From NCBI RefSeq assembly GCF_013620795.1, contig NZ_LGLW01000004.1:62001-126000 (forward strand): 64,000 nt of DNA. The letters are read 5' to 3'. The notes beneath the pieces were generated by a model. That model worked only from the letters and a program-made list of their open reading frames with translations, ran no database searches and was not told the DNA's origin. Source of the DNA: Pseudomonas sp. Q2-TVG4-2 (lineage in GTDB: Bacteria; Pseudomonadota; Gammaproteobacteria; Pseudomonadales; Pseudomonadaceae). Every line of letters begins with the position of its first letter. The first letter of the stretch is position 1. Of the stretch, positions 19,197 through 27,661 are shown piece by piece. Made by a program: the position numbers and the translations under genes.

Positions 19197-20260
19197 ATCT
19201 CAGGCCTTTCAAAACAATCCCAGGCCAACGGTGAGTTCGCCGGCACGTCGCGGGTTAACCTACGACCAACAATAGATTCTAGATATTTTGGTGCTAACCC
19301 ATAGCCCGGGCGTACGCTACGGATCGAGTTAGCGGAAATGATCTCACCCGTTTTGAGATTCTTGATAGCGTACAGAGACCTCCGGAACTTCACATTGCCC
19401 TGTTCACTAGCCTTACGGCCATAATCAACCTCACCCAACGCAGACCATGCTGTTCTACTATCGCGGCATAACGCTGCCAGCTCTTCCGGTTCCAACGAAA
19501 AACTGTCATCCGGCCCGCCGCCATCTCGGTTAAGAGTGAAGTGCTTTTCAATAATTGAGGCGCCCAGTACTACGCTGGCAATTGCAGTTGTATTGTCCAG
19601 CGTATGGTCCGACAAGCCAGTGACCAAGCCGAAGCGCTGCATCATATCGGGGATGGTGCGTAGGTTGTAATCTTCGGCCGGTGCTGGATAACCGCTGACG
19701 CAATGGAGGATAGCCAGTTCTTTGCAACCACCCTCGTGGGCCGCGTCTATTGCTTCCTGGATCTCCTCGGCGTTGGCCATGCCCGTGGAGATAATCATTG
19801 GCTTACCAGTACTCGCCACGTATTTGATCAGCGGCAAGTCGACGGCCTCAAAGGAGGCAATTTTGTAGGCCGGTGCGTTAAGGTCTTCCAGCAGGTCAAC
19901 GGCGGTATTGTCAAACGGCGAGCTGAAGATTGTGATGCCCAGATTACGCGCATGTTCGAATAGCGGCTTGTGCCACGCCCAAGGCATATGAGCTTCCTGA
20001 TAGAGCTGATACAGGGTCTTACCATCCCACAAGCCGCCGTGAATCTGGAACTCTTCGGAATCGCAATCCAGGGTGATGGTATCAGCCGTGTAGGTCTGCA
20101 GCTTCACTGCGTCGGCGCCAGATCTTTTTGCTTCCTCAATGATTTTCAGTGCTGTTTCTAGCCTGCCGTTATGGTTGGCGGAAAGCTCGGCGATAATGTA
20201 GGGCGGCGCGTCGGCAGCAATACGACGACCAGCGATGCTGATGCTGGGAGTGATGGGCAT
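19193..20260 (-). CDS. pseI: Pseudaminic acid synthase
   Basis: PseI condenses 2,4-diacetamido-2,4,6-trideoxy-L-altrose with phosphoenolpyruvate to pseudaminic acid. The 355-residue protein has the NeuB-type TIM barrel: IIAELSANHNG near residue 22, AVKLQTYTADTITLD near 50, and IISTGMANAEEIQEA near 155. ILHCVSGYPAP, GLSDHT and ASIIEKHFTL follow. A C-terminal SAF antifreeze-like domain starts near 290 (GEIISANSIRSVRPG). I use the ATG at 20260; an upstream ATG at 20290 would overlap pseH by 19 bp. Family members for Neu5Ac or legionaminate are alternatives, but the full pseB-H set fixes the product as pseudaminate. Confidence 0.95.
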   Translation of the reverse strand: MPITPSISIAGRRIAADAPPYIIAELSANHNGRLETALKIIEEAKRSGADAVKLQTYTADTITLDCDSEEFQIHGGLWDGKTLYQLYQEAHMPWAWHKPLFEHARNLGITIFSSPFDNTAVDLLEDLNAPAYKIASFEAVDLPLIKYVASTGKPMIISTGMANAEEIQEAIDAAHEGGCKELAILHCVSGYPAPAEDYNLRTIPDMMQRFGLVTGLSDHTLDNTTAIASVVLGASIIEKHFTLNRDGGGPDDSFSLEPEELAALCRDSRTAWSALGEVDYGRKASEQGNVKFRRSLYAIKNLKTGEIISANSIRSVRPGYGLAPKYLESIVGRRLTRDVPANSPLAWDCFERPEI

Positions 20261-20271
20261 AGGTTGATCTC

Positions 20272-20787
20272 TTATTGACAGGCTTTCCACTCAATGGCAA
20301 GTAGGCCAAAACACACCACGTCGTGGTACTGCTGGCCGTTGAAATGTTGCTGACGCAGAATACCTTCTTGCTTAAAACCCATGTTCTGATGAAAGCTGAT
20401 GGAGCGTTCGTTGTAGGCGAGGGCCTGCCCGCAGAGCTTGTGCAATCCGGCCTCTGTAAAGGCATATATTAGCGCTGCCTGTCCTAACAGACGCCCTGTA
20501 CCCGGCGGTGCATCGGGCGCTGCATAAAAGCCCCAGTCAGCGATTCCACCCGCTGCAACCTCCTGAATATTAATGAAGCCGAGTGGTACCGCATCGCCTT
20601 CAAACACCATCAGGTGCCGTTTGGGGTCTTGAGAGGCTTTGGTGAACCAGCGGGTATGCTCGTCCAGCGATATCTCGTGCTGGGTGTACATGTAGCGGCG
20701 AACGTCAGGGTGATTGCGCCAGGCCAACACCCTTTCTAAATCCGCTGTGCCCATCCGACGTAGGCTTTGTCGTAAGGATAAGCTCAC
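20272..20787 (-). CDS. pseH: Pse biosynthesis N-acetyltransferase
   Basis: A 171-residue GNAT enzyme that acetylates the 4-amino group of UDP-4-amino-4,6-dideoxy-L-AltNAc with acetyl-CoA. Conserved are LAWRNHPDVRRYMYTQHEIS near residue 22, GFINIQEV near 70, and the acetyl-CoA loop near 90-105 (PGTGRLLGQAAL). KLCGQALAYNERSISFHQNMGFKQEG follows. The GTG at 20787 is preceded by TTGGAGG at ideal distance and starts one base after the pseG stop, so I prefer it to the ATG at 20853, which lies inside pseG. It takes the PseC product and passes it to PseG. Confidence 0.93.
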   Translation of the reverse strand: MSLSLRQSLRRMGTADLERVLAWRNHPDVRRYMYTQHEISLDEHTRWFTKASQDPKRHLMVFEGDAVPLGFINIQEVAAGGIADWGFYAAPDAPPGTGRLLGQAALIYAFTEAGLHKLCGQALAYNERSISFHQNMGFKQEGILRQQHFNGQQYHDVVCFGLLAIEWKACQ

Positions 20788-20788
20788 T

Positions 20789-21874
20789 TCAAGCCTCCAA
20801 TTGCTGAATGACAGAGTTTGTTCCGTGCCCTTCGACAATACTCGCAGCCGCAAGACTCAAGGTTTGAAGAGCTGCTAACCGTTCAGCCAGTGCCGAAAGA
20901 TAATTGTGCAAGCGCTCCGCAATGCAGTGCGTTCCTTCAATGAGCAATGCTGCCCCCGCCTTTTCCAGGCCTTGAGCAACTTGTCGCTGGTTATCGGCCA
21001 GCACAAGCATGACCGTCGGCAGTCCTAGACAGCAGCGCTCCCAAGACGTTGCGCCGGCCGCACCTATTGCCAAATCGCAACCGGCCATGAGTTGCGCCAT
21101 ATCGCTCACACCTACCAGAACCCGAGTTGGCCAAGGCATGCTCTGCGCCTGATTGGTTACCTCGGACAGCCAAGGTGCGGTTGAACCCATAACCACTGTG
21201 ATCTGGCAGTCCGCCGGAAGCGGACAGACGCGCAGAGCTTTCAGTACTTCTCCGGTGGCATTGTTCTTATCGACGCCGCCCATTGTGATCAACAACTGGT
21301 CCAACTGCGGGTTGGCTCGACGCTGCAGACTGTAGTCGCGCAGGGCCGCGAATTCCGGCCGCAACAAGGCATATTGCGAGCCGCACAGTAGCGTGCATTT
21401 GGCGGGCACCCATCTGCGGTAGTCCGCAGCATCGCGGCCAAACGTCTGATCTAACAGCAAGTCGCATTGGTGAAAGCGATCAGCCAGGTCGTCGATCACC
21501 ATGAGTTGGCGATAATGGGGCTTCAGCTCAAGTTCCCACCGGCTGTCTAAAGCATAGTGATCGACAACCAGCCAGTTCGGCTGGATCGCCTGGAGGATGG
21601 GGAAACAGGCCTGTGCATCCTGCTGCTGCGACGCGCCCAGCCAAGCTGCATGCGCCAGTCCGTCGTCTATCGCAGGTTTTGAAGATTCACAGCGCAAGGA
21701 ATAGGCCGCGTACCCCTTGCTCTGTACCAGATCGATGAGATGGCCCGGATGCGCTCGGCAGATGAAGTGGCACTCCGCGCCTCTTTCCGTCAGCGCATCG
21801 GCAAGGGTCAGACAACGCATGACGTGGCCAGTGCCCATCTGCAACGAGGCGTCCACACGGAAGGCAACCATCAT
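20789..21874 (-). CDS. pseG: UDP-sugar hydrolase of Pse pathway
   Basis: PseG removes UDP from UDP-2,4-diacetamido-2,4,6-trideoxy-L-altrose to free the sugar for PseI. The 361-residue protein has a MurG-like GT-B fold. It starts FRVDASLQMGTGHVMRCLTLADAL with the active-site histidine in GTGHVMR. WLVVDHYALD is near 120, ITMGGVDKNN near 205, and the UDP-binding ATSWERCCLGLPTVML near 280. Tandem ATGs at 21874 and 21871 lie just after the pseF stop; either may be used. It sits in the unbroken order pseB-C-F-G-H-I. Confidence 0.94.
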   Translation of the reverse strand: MMVAFRVDASLQMGTGHVMRCLTLADALTERGAECHFICRAHPGHLIDLVQSKGYAAYSLRCESSKPAIDDGLAHAAWLGASQQQDAQACFPILQAIQPNWLVVDHYALDSRWELELKPHYRQLMVIDDLADRFHQCDLLLDQTFGRDAADYRRWVPAKCTLLCGSQYALLRPEFAALRDYSLQRRANPQLDQLLITMGGVDKNNATGEVLKALRVCPLPADCQITVVMGSTAPWLSEVTNQAQSMPWPTRVLVGVSDMAQLMAGCDLAIGAAGATSWERCCLGLPTVMLVLADNQRQVAQGLEKAGAALLIEGTHCIAERLHNYLSALAERLAALQTLSLAAASIVEGHGTNSVIQQLEA

Positions 21875-21875
21875 T

Positions 21876-22574
21876 CTAGCGTTCCGCCTGGGCGTGCATC
21901 GCTTTGAACATCCATTCGGCACGCTCCCAGTCCTCCGCCGTATCGATGTCCTGAACACGATGGCGCGGCAGGATTACTGGAGTCGAATGCAACCCGAACA
22001 ATGCCTTTCCTTCCAGCCAGGCTCCGGCGCGCCCCCAATAAAACTGTCCCGCATCATGGAACGCCTCTTCGATATCTTGCGAGCGAGTGTTGAAGTGCTC
22101 TGGTTGGAACATTTCAACACGCCCCTGCGGCGTAATGCGGATCGCTCTCTGGATTGGAAACGCATAGCTGGTAACCGAGAACGCATAATCGCAGCCGTTC
22201 GCGACCAGCGCCGCCAGTCCCTGGCGAATGTCTTCCACACTTACGAAGGGAGCGGTGGCGTAGATGCAGCACACCTGTTCCGGGCGTTCACCGTTCGCGA
22301 TGAGCCACTCAACGGCATGCCGAATTACCGGGACGGTCCCGGTGTGATCGTCTGACAGCTCCGCCGGCCGCATGAAGGGAACGGCCGCACCGTACTCCCG
22401 GGAGATTTCGGCGATTTCTGCATCGTCGGTGGAGACGATCACCCGGTCGAAGCAGCCGCTTTCCAAAGCCGATTCGATTGAACGGGCTATCATCGGCTTG
22501 CCGCAGAAGGGCTTGATATTCTTGCGTGGGATGCGCTTGCTGCCGCCGCGCGCGGGGATCACAGCCAGTCTCAT
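21876..22574 (-). CDS. pseF: CMP-pseudaminic acid cytidylyltransferase
   Basis: PseF charges pseudaminic acid with CTP to CMP-Pse, the donor for transferases. The 232-residue protein opens AVIPARGGSKRIPRKNIKPF, the CTP-binding signature of CMP-sugar synthetases. VIVSTDDAEIAEISREYGA is near 45 and ATAPFVSVEDI near 105. The late metal-binding segment (VQDIDTAEDWERAE) closes the fold. The ATG at 22574 overlaps pseC's stop by 4 bp. The length matches PseF, shorter than NeuA forms with extra domains. Confidence 0.95.
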   Translation of the reverse strand: MRLAVIPARGGSKRIPRKNIKPFCGKPMIARSIESALESGCFDRVIVSTDDAEIAEISREYGAAVPFMRPAELSDDHTGTVPVIRHAVEWLIANGERPEQVCCIYATAPFVSVEDIRQGLAALVANGCDYAFSVTSYAFPIQRAIRITPQGRVEMFQPEHFNTRSQDIEEAFHDAGQFYWGRAGAWLEGKALFGLHSTPVILPRHRVQDIDTAEDWERAEWMFKAMHAQAER

Positions 22575-23731
22575 GGCGCGGTTACCTTGCGTACTGCTGC
22601 GATGACGTCGTCCTGCTGTTCTTCGCTCATGGTTTGGAACATCGGCAGACTGATGGCTTCGGCGTAGTAGCGCTCCGACTCGGGGAAATCACCAACATGG
22701 AAACCCATGCGCTGATAGTACGGCTGGGTATGCACCGGGATGTAATGCAAATTAACCCCAATGCCCATTCCGCGCAGCAAGTCGACTGCCTGGCGGTGCG
22801 ACCTGCCAATCTTGTCCAGCTGTAGGCGAATCACGTACAGGTGCAGGCCGGAATAACTATCGGGGTGCTGCCAGGGGCGGGTGATCGGCAATCTGGCGAG
22901 CAGTTCGTTGTAGCGCGCGGCCAGTTGGTGCCGGCGGCCGACATACTGGTCCAGCCGCTCCATCTGGCTTACGCCAAGTGCGGCCTGCAGTTCAGTCATC
23001 CGGTAGTTAAAGCCGAGATCGATCTGCTGGTAGTACCAGGGGCCGTCGGCGTCGTGCGTCATTTGCGTCGGATCACGGGTGATGCCGTGGCTACGTAGCA
23101 ACGCCATGCGGCTGGCGAGTTCTGCATTGTTAGTCAGCGTCATACCGCCTTCGGCTGTTGTAATAATCTTCACCGGATGGAAGCTAAAAACCGTGATGTC
23201 GCTGTAGCGACAATTTCCTATGAACTCGCCCCGGTACTTGCCTCCGATGGCATGCGAAGCGTCCTCGATAACCTTGAATCCATAGCGCTGGGCCAACTCT
23301 TGGATGGCTTGCATGTCGCAGGGCTGACCACACAGGTGAACTGCCACTACCACTTTCGGCAATGTCCCGTCACGCTCGGCCTGTGCCAGCTTGAGTTCCA
23401 GCGCCTTGGGGCACAGGTTGTAAGTGCGTGGGTCTATGTCGACGAAGTCGACCTGAGCGCCGCAGTAGAGTCCGCAGTTGGCCGATGCGACGAACGTAAC
23501 CGGGCTGGTCCACAACCAGTCGCCCTGGCCGAGCCCCAGCGCAAGGCAAGCGATGTGCAGCGCCGACGTGGCGCTGTTCACGGCTAGAGCGTGGCTAGCC
23601 CCGACATGCTGCGCTACGGTCTGTTCGAAGCGTGGCACCATCGGGCCCTGAGTGAGGAAGTCTGATTGCAGAACACCCACGACCGCGTCGATATCGGCTT
23701 GGGTGATGTCCTGACGGCCGTAGGGGATCAT
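22571..23731 (-). CDS. pseC: Pse pathway aminotransferase
   Basis: PLP-dependent aminotransferase of the DegT/DnrJ/EryC1 family, 386 residues. It transfers an amino group from glutamate to C4 of the PseB product to give UDP-4-amino-4,6-dideoxy-L-AltNAc. The PLP lysine is K188 in FSFHPVKIITTAEGGM. Other family motifs are NSATSALHIACLALG (52-66), WTSPVTFVASANC (74-86), VIEDASHAIGG (154-164) and GFNYRMTELQAALG. Its ATG lies 4 bp after the pseB stop codon. The order and the neighbours separate it from the related WbpE and legionaminate aminotransferases. Confidence 0.95.
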   Translation of the reverse strand: MIPYGRQDITQADIDAVVGVLQSDFLTQGPMVPRFEQTVAQHVGASHALAVNSATSALHIACLALGLGQGDWLWTSPVTFVASANCGLYCGAQVDFVDIDPRTYNLCPKALELKLAQAERDGTLPKVVVAVHLCGQPCDMQAIQELAQRYGFKVIEDASHAIGGKYRGEFIGNCRYSDITVFSFHPVKIITTAEGGMTLTNNAELASRMALLRSHGITRDPTQMTHDADGPWYYQQIDLGFNYRMTELQAALGVSQMERLDQYVGRRHQLAARYNELLARLPITRPWQHPDSYSGLHLYVIRLQLDKIGRSHRQAVDLLRGMGIGVNLHYIPVHTQPYYQRMGFHVGDFPESERYYAEAISLPMFQTMSEEQQDDVIAAVRKVTAP

Positions 23732-23735
23732 GGGC

Positions 23736-24734
23736 TCAGATGCTCCCGATCTTTTCGCGGTTAGCGTCGATCCACGCCTGCAGCTCGGCGTCGCTCATCC
23801 ACTCGCTGTTGTTGTCGCTCGCGTAAACGAAACCCTCAGGAACCTTCTTGCCGTCTTTGATGCGCTTCTCACAAGTGGCCCAATTATTGATTGTCGGCAG
23901 GATCTTGAAGTGCTCGGGATATTCGTAGGTGTAGTAGGCGTCTTCGGCGCTGATCATCTGTTCGTGCAGCTTCTCGCCGGGGCGAATGCCAACGATTTCC
24001 TGGCGGGCTCCAGGTGCGACGACGCGAGCCAGGTCGGTGACCTTCATTGACGGAATCTTTTTCACATAGATTTCACCGCCTTCCATGTCGTCGAAAGCGT
24101 GCCAGACCAACTCCACGCCCTCCTCCAGGGAAATCATGAAGCGGGTCATGCGTTCGTCAGTGATAGGCAGAACGCCTTTATCTTTAATCGACATGAAGAA
24201 AGGAATCACCGAGCCGCGCGAGCCCATCACGTTGCCATAACGCACGACCGAGAAACGGGTTTCGTGGGAGCCGGAGTACGAATTGCTCGCTACAAATAGC
24301 TTATCGGACGCCAGCTTGGTGGCGCCGTACAGGTTGATCGGGCTGCTGGCCTTGTCGGTCGACAGAGCAACTACACCTTTAACGCCCTTGTCAATGCAGG
24401 CATCGATCAGGTTCATGGCGCCGTCGATGTTCGTTTTGACACACTCGAAGGGATTGTATTCAGCGGTTGGTACGATCTTGGTAGCAGCGGCGTGCACCAC
24501 ATAATCGACACCATCGAGGGCCCGGTATAGTCGATCCTTGTCGCGTACGTCGCCGATGAAAAAGCGCACACGCTTGTCGCCCTCAAACTTCTTGGCCATG
24601 TCCCACTGTTTCATCTCGTCACGGGAAAAGATGATGATTTTCTTGGGGTTGTACTTGGCCAGAGTCATTGGAACAAAGGTATTACCAAAGGAGCCGGTAC
24701 CGCCGGTAACGAGGATGGTCTTGTTGCTGAGCAT
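23736..24734 (-). CDS. pseB: UDP-GlcNAc 4,6-dehydratase (inverting)
   Basis: First enzyme of pseudaminate synthesis; it converts UDP-GlcNAc to UDP-2-acetamido-2,6-dideoxy-L-arabino-hexulose with C5 inversion. It is a 332-residue soluble SDR. TILVTGGTGSFGNTF (6-20) binds NADP. STDKA is at 125-129, and Y136-GAT-K140 completes the catalytic set; tyrosine, not methionine, distinguishes it from WbpM. RPGEKLHEQMISAEDA is typical of PseB. The ATG at 24734 gives the family N-terminus; a longer frame adds 55 codons running into wzx. Two inverting/retaining dehydratases (this and WbpM) in one cluster provide two different deoxy-HexNAc branches. Confidence 0.95.
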   Translation of the reverse strand: MLSNKTILVTGGTGSFGNTFVPMTLAKYNPKKIIIFSRDEMKQWDMAKKFEGDKRVRFFIGDVRDKDRLYRALDGVDYVVHAAATKIVPTAEYNPFECVKTNIDGAMNLIDACIDKGVKGVVALSTDKASSPINLYGATKLASDKLFVASNSYSGSHETRFSVVRYGNVMGSRGSVIPFFMSIKDKGVLPITDERMTRFMISLEEGVELVWHAFDDMEGGEIYVKKIPSMKVTDLARVVAPGARQEIVGIRPGEKLHEQMISAEDAYYTYEYPEHFKILPTINNWATCEKRIKDGKKVPEGFVYASDNNSEWMSDAELQAWIDANREKIGSI

Positions 24735-24751
24735 TAAAATATTCCTTGTTT

Positions 24752-26032
24752 TCAGACCTGGAGTCTGACGCGAGTGGATCGATAGTGCGTGGGCGTCAGC
24801 TGGAAAAAAAGCCAGGACTTCCATAGCAATATCAGAGTAAAGGCTGCGGATAGTCCGAGTGGTACCGCCAGCAGTGTTGAGTAGAGTGAAAACAGCCAAG
24901 TAGCCGGGATGAAGATCAGAAGACTGGCAATGTGACTCTGAATGATCGGGCGATCATGACCCTGGGCGTACAGGGCGTAATGCGGCACCATGCCAACGGC
25001 GTAAAGCACAGTGGCTAGGAGGAGCCAGGGGAAAAGACCCTGTTGCTCGATATAGAGAGGCCTGTTGAGCCATTGCAGCAAGGGGCCAATCAACAACAAC
25101 GCAATCACCGCAAAAGCAATCGATAGTACCAGCGTCTGTAATAGCAATTTACGCACCCCGTGGCGGAAGGCCGTGGCGTCCTGCCGGCTATGCGCGGTAA
25201 TGAGACCGGGGTAGCTGAAGGCGAACACTCCGGCATCCAGAAAAGACATAAGCGCATTGCTGAAACCCATGAACAATACATAAGCGCCTAACACATCGAG
25301 ACCGGCCAGTGCTTCGAACCAGTAGCGGTCCAGGGTGAACAGTCCGCGAATCGCCAAGGTGGCGATCAGCAAGGGGATGGCGATTTTCAAGCCTTTGCCA
25401 ATCCAGCGCCAGTCGATGGGCCTGTGCCAGCCACCAATTTTAAGTTGCGCGATATTAATGATGCCCAGCAGTACAGCGAATACGCCGCCAAGCGTCCAAG
25501 CGCCTACAACAATGTCGAGTGTTCGCGATTCATGCTCAATGAGCATCAAGCCCGTCACAGCGAGTGCCCAGATCCCGGAACGGAGAAATAATACTAGGCT
25601 AGCCAGAAGCTGCTCGGAAATAGCAACCAGCAGACGGATTAGCTCCTGAGACAGGTGTTCCAGCACTAGCAAAGTGAAGAACCAACCGGCCAACCTCCAA
25701 GGCAGGAGACCTTTGAGAAAGATCAAGCACAGCAGCGGAAGGAATAGGCTATACAGCCCTACATAAAGCACGCCCTGGTCCTTTAACAAACCGCCCCACT
25801 CGCTGCGCTCGCGCTTAAGCAGCTCGCGAGTAGTGAAGGCGTAGAAGTCGAAGCCCAGCAGATAAAGGGCGTAGCCAATGGTCGCTGTGAGCAGCCCGTA
25901 GAGCCCCAACTCTTCCGGCTCGAGGAAACGAGCCAGGAAGAAGATCAGCAAAAACTTGCTGGCCAAAGTCATGCCCCGCAGCGCAACATTGATTAGGCGT
26001 TGATAGCCAACTGAAAACATCAGTGCGCGCAC
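24752..26032 (-). CDS. wzx: O-antigen unit flippase Wzx
   Basis: A 426-residue inner-membrane protein with about twelve hydrophobic helices, in the polysaccharide transporter group of the MOP superfamily. The N-terminus INVALRGMTLASKFLLIFFLARFLEPEELGLYGLL is the typical first helix pair with the conserved glycine-tyrosine turn. It would move undecaprenyl-linked repeat units to the periplasmic face for Wzy. It reads in the same direction as pseB, 17 bp before it. The identity rests on topology, the N-terminal pattern and context; no other flippase is in the locus. Confidence 0.88.
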   Translation of the reverse strand: MRALMFSVGYQRLINVALRGMTLASKFLLIFFLARFLEPEELGLYGLLTATIGYALYLLGFDFYAFTTRELLKRERSEWGGLLKDQGVLYVGLYSLFLPLLCLIFLKGLLPWRLAGWFFTLLVLEHLSQELIRLLVAISEQLLASLVLFLRSGIWALAVTGLMLIEHESRTLDIVVGAWTLGGVFAVLLGIINIAQLKIGGWHRPIDWRWIGKGLKIAIPLLIATLAIRGLFTLDRYWFEALAGLDVLGAYVLFMGFSNALMSFLDAGVFAFSYPGLITAHSRQDATAFRHGVRKLLLQTLVLSIAFAVIALLLIGPLLQWLNRPLYIEQQGLFPWLLLATVLYAVGMVPHYALYAQGHDRPIIQSHIASLLIFIPATWLFSLYSTLLAVPLGLSAAFTLILLWKSWLFFQLTPTHYRSTRVRLQV

Positions 26033-26117
26033 CTTGAAACCGCACCGAAGCGGTAACGATACTCGTGAATAATGAAGCCGCTGAGTGTAAGCATTACAGG
26101 CCGGTTCCGTATTGGGT

Positions 26118-27587
26118 TTAGGGATGCAGGAGCATCGGGTTGCCGGCAGCGCTATATTGCTGATTCAGTGCAGAAGCCAAGCCTCGCTTCGCCCTTTCGT
26201 TCCCATGCACAACCTTTACCTCTGTCGGCCACTGCTGCATCCCGGTCACGAATTCTACCAGTCCCTTTTGGTCCGCATGGGCCGAATAGCCGCCGACGCT
26301 GGTGATGTCGGCGCGGATGTCGATGCGCTCGCCGTCCAGGTCCACATAGCCGCCCTTCGGCCCGTAGGTCTGGATGGCATGCCCCGGTGTGCCTTTGGCT
26401 TGGTAGCCGACAAACAGGACGTTGTGCCTTTGATCCCCCAGCATAGCCTTTAAATAATTGACGATGCGACCGCCGCTGCACATGCCGCCACCGGCTATAA
26501 CGATGGCTGGGCGCGCAGTCTGGGACAGGTGATCAACGATGCGCTGGTGGTCGCCGTGGCTGTCTATCGTGATCAGCTGTTCGAAGGCCAACGGGCGGCG
26601 CCCGGATTGGACACGGTCGCGGGCCTCCTGGTTCCAGAAGGGCTTCAGCTCACGGTAGGCGGCGGTGAATCGGCTTGCGAGGGGGGAGTCTAGGATGATC
26701 GGCAGTTCGGGCCAGTTGGTTTCGCTAGGCGTTGACATTGCGGCGTGATTCGCGAGCGAGCTCGCTCCTACAGGGGCGGGCTTGGCGCTTTGCTTGCTCT
26801 GAATGATGCCTTCTAGTTCGTAGAGCAGTTCCTGAGTGCGGCCGATGCTGAACGCGGGGATCAGTATGGTGCCTTGGTCCTGCAGCGCCTGTTCGATGAC
26901 GGCTTCGAGGCGCTGGCGACGATTCTGGCGGTCCTCATGGAGGCGATCGCCGTAGGTGCTTTCAAGTACCAGGATATCGGCGCGCTCGGGCGGCTGGGGT
27001 GGCGCCAAGAATGGCGCATGGGGCGCGCCCAGGTCGCCGGAAAACACCACACGCTTGCTCTCGTTCTGTTGTGGGTAGTTCAGGTCGATTTCGACATAAG
27101 CAGAACCGAGGATATGGCCGGCCCGCTGCAAGCGGACGCGTGCGACCAGTTCGTCACTATCAAACAGTGTGAACCAGTGCTGGTAAGGCAAGGGAATGAG
27201 GCGCTTTTCGATGCGCTCTATGTAGCGCTGGACTCGAGCCTGGTCACGGCTGATGCTGAGCTTGAAGGCATCTTCAAGCACGATAGGGAGGAGTTTCGCT
27301 GAGGGCTCGCTGCACAGAATGGGCCCTTCGAAGCCCGCCGCTAGCAGATAAGGAATTCGGCCAACGTGGTCGATGTGCACGTGGGTGGCGATCAGCGCTT
27401 TGACCGTATCGAGCGGAAACTCGATGGCCAGCGGATCTGCATCTGATCCGTCGGGTAGCGAGGCATCGTTCCCTTGGAACAAGCCGCAATCGATCAGCAC
27501 GCTGGTTGAAGCGTTCATATGAAGCTGATGGCAGGAACCGGTTACGCCATCCTTGGCGCCGTGGTGTTCGATAATTGGATAGCGCAT
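26118..27587 (-). CDS. MBL-fold beta-CASP metallo-hydrolase (RNase-like)
   Basis: A 489-residue soluble metallo-beta-lactamase-fold protein of the beta-CASP (CPSF73/RNase J-like) group. The zinc motif H69-V-H71-I-D73-H74 is in IATHVHIDHVGR. SGDLGAPHAPF lies near 183 and ESTYGDRLHE near 209. The beta-CASP insert runs from about 225 to 370, with IAGGGMCSGGRIVNY near its end. GYSAHADQKGLVEFV carries the late histidine ligand, and a C-terminal VHGNERAK completes the RNA-specificity domain. Family members cleave RNA; a link to polysaccharide synthesis is not established by the sequence. Residues 268-284 (including APVGASSLANHAA) are translated from a REP inserted in frame in the insert region. It reads with the cluster, 74 bp after wzz. 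Confidence 0.88.
   Translation of the reverse strand: MRYPIIEHHGAKDGVTGSCHQLHMNASTSVLIDCGLFQGNDASLPDGSDADPLAIEFPLDTVKALIATHVHIDHVGRIPYLLAAGFEGPILCSEPSAKLLPIVLEDAFKLSISRDQARVQRYIERIEKRLIPLPYQHWFTLFDSDELVARVRLQRAGHILGSAYVEIDLNYPQQNESKRVVFSGDLGAPHAPFLAPPQPPERADILVLESTYGDRLHEDRQNRRQRLEAVIEQALQDQGTILIPAFSIGRTQELLYELEGIIQSKQSAKPAPVGASSLANHAAMSTPSETNWPELPIILDSPLASRFTAAYRELKPFWNQEARDRVQSGRRPLAFEQLITIDSHGDHQRIVDHLSQTARPAIVIAGGGMCSGGRIVNYLKAMLGDQRHNVLFVGYQAKGTPGHAIQTYGPKGGYVDLDGERIDIRADITSVGGYSAHADQKGLVEFVTGMQQWPTEVKVVHGNERAKRGLASALNQQYSAAGNPMLLHP
26749..26771. repeat. REP element inside the coding sequence
   Basis: TTCGCGAGCGAGCTCGCTCC palindrome of the Pseudomonas REP family, inside the metallo-hydrolase gene and read in frame as VGASSLAN. 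It does not break the frame and contributes about 15 extra residues. Confidence 0.85.
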
Positions 27588-27607
27588 GGTTATTCCTTTA
27601 ACGTAGC

Positions 27608-27619
27608 GTTACGCGTAAC
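27608..27619. promoter_or_regulatory. Perfect 12-bp palindrome before the MBL gene
   Basis: GTTACGCGTAAC lies 21 bp upstream of the metallo-hydrolase start codon, in the 74-bp gap after wzz. It could be an operator or a chance palindrome. No promoter elements are clear around it. Confidence 0.3.
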
Positions 27620-27661
27620 ACAGGCCGCGCCAGCGCAGCAGCCGATGTGATATCCCCGAAA

